Source of the DNA: Microbacter sp049976245
GTDB taxonomy: Bacteria > Bacteroidota > Bacteroidia > Bacteroidales > Paludibacteraceae
NCBI GenBank assembly: GCA_049976245.1
Contig: JBMFIQ010000010.1
Coordinates: forward strand, 9,289 to 73,288
Reading direction: 5' to 3'
Length of the DNA stretch: 64,000 nucleotides
The notes under the pieces were generated by a model, which saw only the letters and a list, made by a program, of their open reading frames with translations, did not search any database and was not told the DNA's origin. The translations under genes were made by a program, and so were the position numbers. Shown piece by piece: positions 45,143 to 52,827 of this stretch. Each line of letters opens with the position of its first letter. Within the stretch, counting starts at the first letter, position 1.

Positions 45143-47566
45143 ATCGACAACGGTGATGCCGGCGCCTCCCAATTGAATGTGTTCATCGGCAAAATGCTTC
45201 ACTGCAGGAACTACCGAAAGATATTGACGAATCAATTGCCTCAAGATGCCATTTCCCGTACCGTGTAAAATGCGGATGCGTTCAACACCCAACATCAAAG
45301 CATCGTCCACAAAATATTGCACCGCCTGCAATGCCTCCTCACCACGCATTCCCCTCACATCGATGTCGGAACGAAAAGTAAGTTTGCGTTGTCGAATAGT
45401 TTCGTCAGCAGTTATCTGCGAAGAAGATGATTGCTTGTTCCAAACATGCCATTGATTTCGACTGACTTTCTCCAAACGGTTTTGATGCACCGTCGATTTA
45501 AGATTTCCAAAAGCCACAACCACATTGACTCCCTGCAATTCAATAACTTCCCCAATCGAATTTGAACCGGACAAACGAACATGATCGCCCACTTGAAGAG
45601 GCACAGGTTTTGGTTCGATTGCTTTCTTTTGACGCTTGGCCGACGCTTTGGAAACATTCGATGAATCCGCTTGATCCTCGTGCGAAAGTGCGTGACGCAA
45701 CGCAGTGACTTCTTTTCGTGCCTCGCGCGTGATGTGAGGATCGGCTGATGATTCTTTAATCTTGCGAATGGTATTTTCAATCAACGCATTGGCCTCTTTC
45801 AACAATTGAGCCGCTTCCTGTTTAGACTTATCAATCATTTCTTTGCGTTGTTTTTTCAGCTCATCCTGATCCTGTGCATGTTGAGCCAGCAAAGCCTCAA
45901 GCCGTTTTTCCTGTTCTTTAATCTTTTGTCGTTTGTTTTCCCAATAACGTTTGTCGCGCAGAATCGATTGAACATAATTTTCAAGATCAACGTGAGCGCT
46001 GCCCGCTTTCTCTTTCGCTTCCTGAATCACATCCTGAGGTAACCCAATTTTATAAGCAATCTCGAGCGCAAAAGAATTTCCCGGAAAACCAATTTGAAGT
46101 TGATACAACGGCTGCAACCGTTGACGGTCGAACAACATGGCCCCGTTAACAATACCTTCATGCGTATCGGCAAATAATTTAAGGTTGGTGTAATGAGTCG
46201 TTATCACGCCATAAACACGTTTTTGAAGCAATTGATGCAAGACAGCTTCGGCAATGGCGCCGCCCATCTCCGGTTCAGTACCGGACCCCAACTCGTCAAT
46301 CAACACCAACGACCGCTCATCTCCTTTGCGAAGAAAGAAATTCAAATGTTTCAAATGGGAACTGTAAGTGGACAAGTCGTCTTCGATAGATTGTTCATCG
46401 CCAATGTTCAACAAAAAATCGTGAAAAATGCCAAATACGCTGTATGCTTTCACGGGCACCGGCAATCCGCATTGAAGCATGTATTGAAGCAATCCCACCG
46501 TTTTGAGACAAACCGATTTTCCTCCAGCGTTAGGGCCTGAGATGAGGATCAAGCGTTGCCGCTCGTCGAGTTGAATGTCCAATGGAACAATGTGGCGATG
46601 CTGTTTTTCCAATGAATCCGCCAAAAGAGGATGAACAGCTTGTTGCCAATCCATCACACACGTGCTTTCAACACGGGGAACCACCGCTTTTTGAGCAATA
46701 GCCAACAAGGCTTTAGCCCGAATGGCATCCAAAACGCCCATGATCTCAAAAGTGGTCAATAAATCAAGAATGTGAGGACGAATAAAATGCGCAAACTCGG
46801 TTAAAATCCGAATTTTTTCTCTTTTTTCATCCATCTCCAACATGCGAATGCGGTTGTTAGCTTCAACCACTTCGGCGGGCTCAATGAAAATGGTTTTGCC
46901 GCTGGCCGATTCGTCATGCACAATGCCGTTAATTTTGCGTTTGTAAGCCGGAGTGACAGGAATCACCAGACGACCATCGCGCATAGTAGGCGTCACATCG
47001 CGTTCCACGTAACCTTCCTCCTGAGCCTGACGAAGAATGGAGGTCAGTTTGCGTGAAATGGAATTCTGAAGTTGAAACAACTCATGCCGAATGCGCGCCA
47101 ATTCGGCCGATGCATTGTCTTTTAACAAACCGTGCGGCGTAAGCAACCTATTGAGCTCATTCAAAATATCGTGATGCTGAATCAAAGATTCAACCCTTCG
47201 ATGCAGATAATCGTACTGCTTTTCTTTTCGATTCCGAAAAAATTGAACCATCTGTTGAATGGTCATCAAGGCACGTTGTAAATCGAACAACTCGGATTCG
47301 GAAGCAAAAGTGCCTTCTATGCGCAAACGATGAAGCCATTCCCGCACGTCAAAATAATAACTCACCGGCCAACGATCGGCTTCTTCGTTCAAGATCGTCA
47401 TCATATCGGCAATTTCAAACAAAGAAGAACGGATCATCTCATCATCGGTCAGCAGTTGCATGTTGTCGATTTCGTCGCGGCCAAGCGCACTCAGACAGTT
47501 GTTGTGCAACAACGCACGAATGGCAATAAAATCAATTTTTTCCTCAAACGAAGAAGGATAAATCAT
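45137..47566 (-). CDS. mutS2: Endonuclease MutS2
   Basis: About 809 residues starting at the ATG at 47566 (MIYPSSFEEKIDF). An in-frame TTG at 47599 overlaps the promoter box itself, so the ATG is right. Walker A reads GPNAGGKSVCLKT and Walker B LVLIDELGSGTEP. A coiled-coil region rich in Lys, Glu and Gln lies around residues 510-600, followed by a KOW-like part and the C-terminal Smr nuclease domain (DVRGMRGEEALQAV and ILHGTGNGILRQ). MutS2 acts on branched DNA or collided ribosomes rather than in mismatch repair. The last 6 bases overlap the stop of the convergent HU/SPOR gene. Confidence 0.95.
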   Translation of the reverse strand: MIYPSSFEEKIDFIAIRALLHNNCLSALGRDEIDNMQLLTDDEMIRSSLFEIADMMTILNEEADRWPVSYYFDVREWLHRLRIEGTFASESELFDLQRALMTIQQMVQFFRNRKEKQYDYLHRRVESLIQHHDILNELNRLLTPHGLLKDNASAELARIRHELFQLQNSISRKLTSILRQAQEEGYVERDVTPTMRDGRLVIPVTPAYKRKINGIVHDESASGKTIFIEPAEVVEANNRIRMLEMDEKREKIRILTEFAHFIRPHILDLLTTFEIMGVLDAIRAKALLAIAQKAVVPRVESTCVMDWQQAVHPLLADSLEKQHRHIVPLDIQLDERQRLILISGPNAGGKSVCLKTVGLLQYMLQCGLPVPVKAYSVFGIFHDFLLNIGDEQSIEDDLSTYSSHLKHLNFFLRKGDERSLVLIDELGSGTEPEMGGAIAEAVLHQLLQKRVYGVITTHYTNLKLFADTHEGIVNGAMLFDRQRLQPLYQLQIGFPGNSFALEIAYKIGLPQDVIQEAKEKAGSAHVDLENYVQSILRDKRYWENKRQKIKEQEKRLEALLAQHAQDQDELKKQRKEMIDKSKQEAAQLLKEANALIENTIRKIKESSADPHITREARKEVTALRHALSHEDQADSSNVSKASAKRQKKAIEPKPVPLQVGDHVRLSGSNSIGEVIELQGVNVVVAFGNLKSTVHQNRLEKVSRNQWHVWNKQSSSSQITADETIRQRKLTFRSDIDVRGMRGEEALQAVQYFVDDALMLGVERIRILHGTGNGILRQLIRQYLSVVPAVKHFADEHIQLGGAGITVVDL

Positions 47567-47596
47567 ACAGGAATAACTCAAAAGGTTTAGCGTTTG

Positions 47597-47604
47597 CAAA
47601 ATTA
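47597..47604 (-). promoter_or_regulatory. -7 box of mutS2
   Basis: TAATTTTG on the minus strand, 31 bases before the ATG at 47566; it includes the in-frame TTG at 47599 and so rules that out as a start. Confidence 0.6.
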
Positions 47605-47756
47605 GCCATTCTCTTTGAAACTATGAGTCCGCCGTCACGAGTTCGCATTACGAAAACATTTAGCTTGTCTCCACAAATCGGTTTTGATCATAACCATGAA
47701 AAACATCGAACGTGTTGACATCCGCAACGAAATGATTGAAACAGCCAACATGAAAA

Positions 47757-47786
47757 AAAAGATGTTTGAGCAAACAAACATCTTTT
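47757..47786 (-). terminator. Terminator of the DUF4136 gene
   Basis: Perfect GATGTTTG/CAAACATC stem extended by A/T pairs, with a run of eight T on the minus strand, 32 bases after the DUF4136 stop. Confidence 0.85.
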
Positions 47787-47817
47787 CTTTGCAATTGATT
47801 GGTAAACAATGAAGTAC

Positions 47818-48435
47818 TTATTGTTTAAGCGGCTTGACGGGGAATTTCTTAAACAGCAATTTAGCTGCCTCGTTCAAGGAGGTGGAGTCATTCCATTGAG
47901 TTGCATTCTTGTCGAGATTGGTGCTGACGGATGCCGAATAAAGATGCACATCGCGCTTTGAATCAATAATATCGAGGATCAACACACCATCCCGATCAAT
48001 TTTTGCCGTGGTGTAAGCCCTGTAAGCACGATCGCGCCAATAAGGAGCCCAACCGCGTCGGAAATAACCGGGATAATAAAAGCGAATGCCTCCGTAAGCA
48101 GGATAAAGATCGGTGTTGACCGTTGCCTTACGAAGCAATGTTATCCCAATATCAATCAACATTTCGCCATCCGAACTTTCGGTGAATCCCCGTTTGTTCA
48201 ATTCATTGCGAATTGCCTGCACCATGTTGTTGTAATCGGTTTCTGAAAATTTCAAACCGGCGGGATTGTTTCGATTGTTTTGTTGGTCGTAAGGCAAGAA
48301 CGAATAGGTTTTGTAAGTTGTAAAGCGAGCGTTGTTCAACACCTTGGCCGACATCAAATGAAAAGAAGCTGCAGCGGCGTTTTGCGCAAACATGACAGCC
48401 GAAAATAAGATTAAATAAAAAAAGAGGCGTTTCAT
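47818..48435 (-). CDS. Exported DUF4136 protein
   Basis: 205 residues with a signal peptide (MKRLFFYLILFSAVMFAQNAAA). DUF4136 proteins have a beta-rich core; here the family pattern is FTTYKTYSFLP, followed by AIRNELNKRGF, LIDIGITL and YRAYTTAKIDRDGVLILDIID. Most family members are lipoproteins, but no lipobox cysteine is seen here, so this one is probably periplasmic or outer-membrane associated without a lipid anchor. A tyrosine- and glycine-rich stretch lies around residues 115-140 (YPAYGGIRFYYPGYFRR). Function unknown. Lone gene with its own terminator. Confidence 0.8.
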   Translation of the reverse strand: MKRLFFYLILFSAVMFAQNAAAASFHLMSAKVLNNARFTTYKTYSFLPYDQQNNRNNPAGLKFSETDYNNMVQAIRNELNKRGFTESSDGEMLIDIGITLLRKATVNTDLYPAYGGIRFYYPGYFRRGWAPYWRDRAYRAYTTAKIDRDGVLILDIIDSKRDVHLYSASVSTNLDKNATQWNDSTSLNEAAKLLFKKFPVKPLKQ

Positions 48436-48610
48436 ACGTTTATGACTTTTTTGTGAACAGAAACTATGCCGGAAACATGTTTATTAAAAGAGAACTCCAC
48501 AAAATGAGCAATGCTCCATTTGAAGAAGAAATCAACATTTTTAATCAAAGATAAAAGCAGTTTAGGCCAATTATTCCAATTGAAGTACAAATTATAACGA
48601 TTTAATACTT

Positions 48611-48632
48611 GAGTTCAACTTATAAATGCAAC
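48611..48632 (+). repeat. IS30 left inverted repeat
   Basis: GAGTTCAACTT followed by ATAAATGCAAC pairs with the complement of 49280-49301 with three mismatches. Confidence 0.75.
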
Positions 48633-48732
48633 TTTGAGGGTACGGACAATGAGGAAGAAAATGAACTTTATTTTTTCAGAGAGGAAAGAGAGACAACGTC
48701 CCCTTTCGCTCATCTGAATGGATAATGATTAC

Positions 48733-48740
48733 TATCTTTG
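48733..48740 (+). promoter_or_regulatory. -7 box of the IS30 transposase
   Basis: TATCTTTG, 35 bases before the transposase ATG at 48776, fits TAnnTTTG. Confidence 0.5.
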
Positions 48741-48775
48741 CTTTTTTGTCCGTCCAAAGAAATCAAAGTTAAAGA

Positions 48776-49297
48776 TGAGTAAACATATAACCGAAGAACA
48801 AAGGTATGCAATTGCAACGATGTTGCAAATACCCATGACTCAAAAAGCGATAGCAGCGGCTATTGGAGTAGATAAGAGCACTATAAGCAGGGAGATAAAA
48901 CGGAACAGTGACGGACGTAGTGGCAACTATGTTATGGATCTTGCCCAACGTAAAGCATCTAAGCGCAAGGCACAAAGTAAAAAACTTAATACATACCATT
49001 ACAGCTGATAATGGAAAGGAATTTGCTAAACACGAGGAAATTGCACAAAAATTGGATATAAAATGCTATTTTTGTAAACCATACCACTCATAGGAACGTG
49101 GTGCCAATGAAAATACAAATGGACTTATCCGGCAGTACATCCCTAAAGGTATGGATTTTAGTGAAGTAACCAACAAACAGATTAAACAGCTTGAAAACAT
49201 GCTTAATAATCGACCTCGTAAAAGACTTGGATACCTCACACCAAACGAAAAATTTAAACAAATTATTAATCAGCATTCAGTTGCATTTGCAAGTTGA
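48776..49297 (+). pseudogene. IS30 transposase, internally deleted with an in-frame TAG
   Basis: The N-terminal part starts at 48776 (MSKHITEEQRYAIATMLQ) and contains the IS30 helix-turn-helix (KAIAAAIGVDKSTISREI). After KRKAQSKK the frame is lost: the region encoding the first DDE aspartate is deleted and the sequence resumes in another frame at about 48985 with LIHTITADNGKEF, which holds the second aspartate. At 49091-49093 TAG replaces what should be the Trp codon in YHSWERGANENTN. The C-terminal part (GANENTNGLIRQY to HSVAFAS) keeps the last Glu. The stop is at 49295-49297. Confidence 0.85.
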
Positions 49298-49301
49298 ATT
49301 C
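49280..49301 (-). repeat. IS30 right inverted repeat
   Basis: Reverse complement begins GAATTCAACTT and matches the left end at 19 of 22 positions; it overlaps the transposase stop codon. Confidence 0.75.
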
Positions 49302-49327
49302 AGCAAAGTTTATTCCCTTTACTTGTA

Positions 49328-49450
49328 AAAAGTGGTCAGTATCCGCCGAAATGTCAGTAAATTATCCTAATTTTACAACATCATAACTGCGGTTTTTCTT
49401 TCACTTTTAAGTGGTCAGTATGCTCCGTTTTATCCACTATCTCGGAGCGG
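49328..49450. repeat. Repeats resembling an IS21-type end
   Basis: The 13-base AAGTGGTCAGTAT motif appears at about 49328 (extended by CCGCCG) and at about 49409 (extended by GCTCCG); a GCTCCG/CGGAGC pair follows at 49422-49447. Repeated GTGGTCAGT motifs near an end are typical of Bacteroidota IS21-family elements, but no istA or istB sequence is present, so this can only be a relic. Confidence 0.4.
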
Positions 49451-49472
49451 TTTGTAAAAACTCCAAATCAGA

Positions 49473-49665
49473 CCAAATTGGAATTGATTTTGTCAATCAT
49501 CTTAGAGGCATGTTTGCCATCGTAGTGATACATTTTTGAGAAAAAAATTAGTCGCTTGGCAAGATCGTTTTGGAATTAAACCTTTCTACTTTTTCATAGA
49601 TCATGAAAAGTTCATTTTTTCATTTGAGGCAAAGGGAATTTTATCAACAGGATTAATCGATAGAT
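49473..49665 (+). pseudogene. Fragment of a diverged asnB, plus strand
   Basis: Translated on the plus strand it gives DFVNHLRGMFAIVVIHF, a TGA, and after a -1 shift KKLVAWQDRFGIKPFYFF and IFSFEAKGILSTGLIDR. This matches the glutaminase domain of the main asnB (minus strand, about 51429-51620) at roughly 87 percent of bases by eye, in opposite orientation. It carries the same seven-A run at the same place (49541-49547). It is a remnant with an in-frame stop. Confidence 0.75.
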
Positions 49666-49669
49666 AAAT

Positions 49670-49810
49670 CAGAGCGTAAAATCTTCCTTTTGAATTGTAT
49701 GAAAATATCAAACTATCATCAGGCCCTCTATGTTTAATCGATTTCAATGAAGATTCGATGGACTTAGAAGAAAAAGTATTTTGAGATAATATGCCTGAAA
49801 AACCACACAT
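49670..49810 (-). pseudogene. asnB N-terminal fragment in repeat copy 1
   Basis: Starts MCGFSGILSQNTFSSKSIES at 49810 like the intact copy, holds about 42 matching codons (to SYNSKG), then a one-base difference and the junction with the inverted fragment at about 49666 end the match. A remnant. Confidence 0.8.
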
Positions 49811-49941
49811 AAATATTGATTTTAGCTATCAAAGAAAAAGCAATTTCTTGCGAAATTAACCCAATGAAGAAATAATCAACGAATTAACATGCAAGAAATT
49901 ACAATCTTCTGTTTCAAAAAATCATCCTAAAATATTGCCTG

Positions 49942-50151
49942 CTAATAATTTACTTTTTGAATTTCAAAATAGGCTTGCGGGTGCAAACAGGCAGGACATG
50001 TTTTGGGTGGAGTTTTGCTCTTGTAAATAAAGCCACAATTGCGGCATTGCCATGTGACTTCATCAATACGATCGAATACTTCGTTTGCTTCAATGTTGTG
50101 CAAGAAAGCCAGATAGCGTTCTTCATGGGCTTTTTCAGCAATGCTGATCAT
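49942..50151 (-). pseudogene. Rubrerythrin C-terminal fragment in repeat copy 1
   Basis: 69 residues, MISIAEKAHEERYLAFLHN through CRNCGFIYKSKTPPKTC to QKVNY: the last helix of the di-iron domain and the whole rubredoxin-like zinc/iron site. A TGA directly precedes the ATG and the first 120 residues of rubrerythrin are missing. It could be translated as a stand-alone rubredoxin-like piece, but I regard it as a duplication remnant. Confidence 0.8.
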
Positions 50152-50222
50152 TCAGCAATCGTTTTCCAAAAGTTGTTTCTCGATAGCATAAAAAGAAGCT
50201 AATTGCCAATAATTTATTGAAT

Positions 50223-52018
50223 CTAACTTTCTATGCTTGACAACAAATCAAAATAACGGTTTTGAACAGCTAACTGTATGAGTTCTGGCTCAACTCCCCA
50301 GTTTTGCACAGGCATAGAGAACCCTTTTTTTGGCATTAATAACACATTAGCAGGCAAAATATACCGTGCCAATTTTCTGACAAATGGTTTATTTTCCTGT
50401 TCAATCATCGCAAAAATGTTACTTTGATTGAAATATTTTTGCACAAAAATATGATCTAAAAAAGGGAATTGAATCTCGATTCCGCATTTCATACCAGCTT
50501 GATCACCACGAAGAGAATGATGAGAAGAAACATAGTAAAACAAATCCCAATATGAGATTTTTTTTAGCAAAGGTAATGCTGAATATTCCGGGTATAACTT
50601 AGTAATTTCATCTTGAATAAATAAAAAAGGATGCTGCCATTCTTTAGAACCATTCTCGTGTAAAACATCGTATAATTCCTCCCACTTCCAATGCGGTCGA
50701 AAAAGAGTTGGAATAAAATCCATTCCAAAAAAACAAATCTCATTCAATTTTTTCTGTTGGGTTGTTATGGGTGGTAACCACTTAAACACCTTATAAAATG
50801 GAATAATTTTCTCTATTTTATTTGCCAATTGATAATAACCATATCCTCCAAATAATTCATCTAATCCTAAAGCATTAAAAAGAACGCGAGTGCCCTTTTG
50901 TTGACTTTGTTCGGCAAGAAAAAAAGTTGGTTCTGGCGCTTCATTGGGTTCTTCTTCTGAAGTTAAATAAGAGATTAATTCATCAGAAAAAACTTTATGA
51001 GGAATTTCAAATGAATTAAAAGAAATACCTGCATTCTCCGCATTTGATTGTGCATATTCTCTTTCATCTAAATCACAATCTTCGCTATAAATTGTATATC
51101 CTAAGACAGAATTATCATTTTTCCCTAAACAGTGAGCTAATATGCCGGAATCTAAACCACCACTGAGCATTATGGCTTTGCGAACATCCCCAATTGTACT
51201 TAAATCGCTTACCTCTTGTAAATCGACTAAGAATTCTTCATGAGAAATATCCTTTGCAACGGGTGTGTATGTAAGTCGCCAATAAGGAGTAATCTGAGTG
51301 GAAAAATTAGTTAGATTTACTTCCAAACAATGTGCAGGTTGTAATGATACTATATTTTTATATACAGTAATTGGAGATGGACAAGTTCCTAAATATAAAG
51401 AATACGCTAATCCTTTTTTATCAATTATTTTATCGATTAATCCAGTCGATAAAATGCCTTTAGCCTCAGAAGAAAAAATAAACTTTTCATGATCTATGAA
51501 GAAATAGAAAGGTTTAATTCCAAAACGATCTCTCCATGCGATTAATTTTTTTCTTTAAAATCTATCACAACGATAGCAAACATGCCACGGAGATGATTGA
51601 CAAATTCATTTCCCAATTTTAGATACAGCTTAAAAGCCACTTCTGAATCAGTTGATGAAAAGAATGTTTCATTTTTTAGAAAATCTCTTTTTATATCTTG
51701 AAAATTATATATCTCCCCAACCATCAAAAAAGCAATCTGAAGATTTTCATCATAAAATGGTTGCATTCCTTTATCAGAAAGATCAACTATAGCTAATCTA
51801 TTAAAGCCTATCCAATTTCTTGAATTTATATTATTCGCTAAAGATAATCTTTTTTTTGTTGAAATAGATGATATGTCAGAAGCGTAAAAACTTCCTTTTG
51901 AATTGTATGAAAATATCAAACTATCATCAGGCCCTCTATGTTTAATCGATTTCAATGAAGATTCGATGGACTTAGAAGAAAAAGTATTTTGAGATAATAT
52001 GCCTGAAAAACCACACAT
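50223..52018 (-). pseudogene. asnB: Asparagine synthetase (glutamine-hydrolysing) with a -1 frameshift
   Basis: AsnB makes asparagine from aspartate and glutamine. The first frame (52018-51542, 158 residues) starts MCGFSGIL, with the N-terminal nucleophile Cys2, and covers most of the glutaminase domain up to FAIVVIDFKEKN and a TAA. The -1 frame continues without loss from 51545: LIAWRDRFGIKPFYFF, SSEAKGIL, and the synthetase domain with the PP-loop MLSGGLDSGILAH, ending SSIES at 50223. Together they give about 598 residues, a normal length. The shift falls in G-A7 (51546-51552), read as A AAA AAT before the TAA. No other lesion is seen in about 600 codons. It may be a recent pseudogene, a base-call error or programmed frameshifting. 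Confidence 0.8.
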
Positions 52019-52360
52019 ATATATTGATTTTAGCTATCAAAGAAAAAGCAATTTCTTGCGAAATTAACCCAATAAAGAAATAATCAACGAATTAACATGC
52101 AAGAAATTACAATCTTCTGTTTCAAAAAATCATCCTAAAATATTGCCTGCTAATAATTTACTTTTTGAATTTCAAAATAGGCTTGCGGGTGCAAACAGGC
52201 AGGACATGTTTTGGGTGGAGTTTTGCTCTTGTAAATAAAGCCACAATTGCGACATTGCCATGTAACTTCATCAATACGGTCGAATACTTCGTTTGCTTCA
52301 ATGTTGTGCAAGAAAGCCAGATATCGTTCTTCATGGGCTTTTTCGGCAACACTGATCATT
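51877..52360 (-). repeat. Copy 2 of the 483-base direct repeat
   Basis: The source-like copy: it lies inside the main asnB and the complete rubrerythrin gene. See 49670-50152. Confidence 0.85.
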
Positions 52361-52728
52361 TTGTACATGGCAGCAATGGCAGGAAAACCTTCTTCTTCGG
52401 CAATTTGTGCAAAATAAGGATAAAGTTCGCTCCATTCTTCATGCTCTCCGGCTGCAGCAGCTTTTAGGTTTTCTTCCGTTGTTCCAATAACTCCGGCTGG
52501 ATAAGTTGCGGTAATTTCAACCATTCCTCCCTCCAAAAAAGAGAACATCCGTTTTGCATGCTCTTTCTCCTGATTGGCTGTCTCTTCAAAAATAGCTGCA
52601 ATTTGTTCATAACCTTCTTTTTTTGCTGTGCTGGCAAAATAGGTGTAACGATTCCTCGCTTGCGATTCACCGGCAAACGATTTCAACAGATTTTGTTCGG
52701 TACGAGTACCTTTTACACTTTTACTCAT
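52150..52728 (-). CDS. rbr: Rubrerythrin
   Basis: 192-residue peroxidase of anaerobes. The N-terminal ferritin-like di-iron domain holds the two ExxH-type motifs (EESQARNRYTYF-like FAGESQARNRYTYF, EETANQEKEHAKRMF; EEWSELYPYFAQIAEEEGF, AEKAHEERY). The C-terminal rubredoxin-like domain has CRNCG and CPACLHP. It reduces hydrogen peroxide with electrons from a rubredoxin. Its 3' end lies in the duplicated segment. It sits 131 bases upstream of asnB on the same strand. Confidence 0.96.
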   Translation of the reverse strand: MSKSVKGTRTEQNLLKSFAGESQARNRYTYFASTAKKEGYEQIAAIFEETANQEKEHAKRMFSFLEGGMVEITATYPAGVIGTTEENLKAAAAGEHEEWSELYPYFAQIAEEEGFPAIAAMYKMISVAEKAHEERYLAFLHNIEANEVFDRIDEVTWQCRNCGFIYKSKTPPKTCPACLHPQAYFEIQKVNY

Positions 52729-52827
52729 AAGATGTTGTTTTTAAGGTGAAACATAATGGAGATCATCTCTAAAGAAGCCTCGTTTGATTTGTAAAAGTAA
52801 TCAAAAAAGGCATTCTATCAAAAAAAT

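Larger units (their letters stand above)
48611..49301 (+). mobile_element. Defective IS30-family element with internal deletion
   Basis: An element of about 690 bases bounded by imperfect 22-base inverted repeats (48611-48632 and 49280-49301; 19 of 22 match). Intact IS30 elements are usually about 1.0-1.2 kb. The transposase inside lacks the middle part carrying the first catalytic Asp and has a nonsense codon. It cannot move by itself. A second copy of the same family enters from the right edge of the window. No convincing target duplication is seen. Confidence 0.8.
49670..50152 (-). repeat. Copy 1 of a 483-base direct repeat (asnB start plus rubrerythrin end)
   Basis: Nearly identical (about 98 percent by eye) to 51877-52360, at a constant offset of 2207-2208 bases. 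It carries the first codons of asnB, the asnB-rubrerythrin spacer and the last 70 or so codons of rubrerythrin, all on the minus strand. Confidence 0.85.

Noticed and set aside
47567..47599. TTG start of mutS2 at 47599
   Set aside because: The codon is part of the -7 promoter box, so it should not be transcribed; ATG at 47566 gives the family N-terminus.
47695..47811. Short frame starting MKNIERVDIRNEM between mutS2 and the DUF4136 gene
   Set aside because: Runs through the DUF4136 terminator hairpin, under 40 codons, and no promoter or homology seen.
48605..49310. Target-site duplication around the IS30 relic
   Set aside because: Flanking bases do not show a convincing 2-4 base repeat.
49942..50151. 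Stand-alone rubredoxin-like gene
   Set aside because: It is the 3' part of a near-identical rubrerythrin copy, with a stop codon just before the ATG and no promoter of its own.
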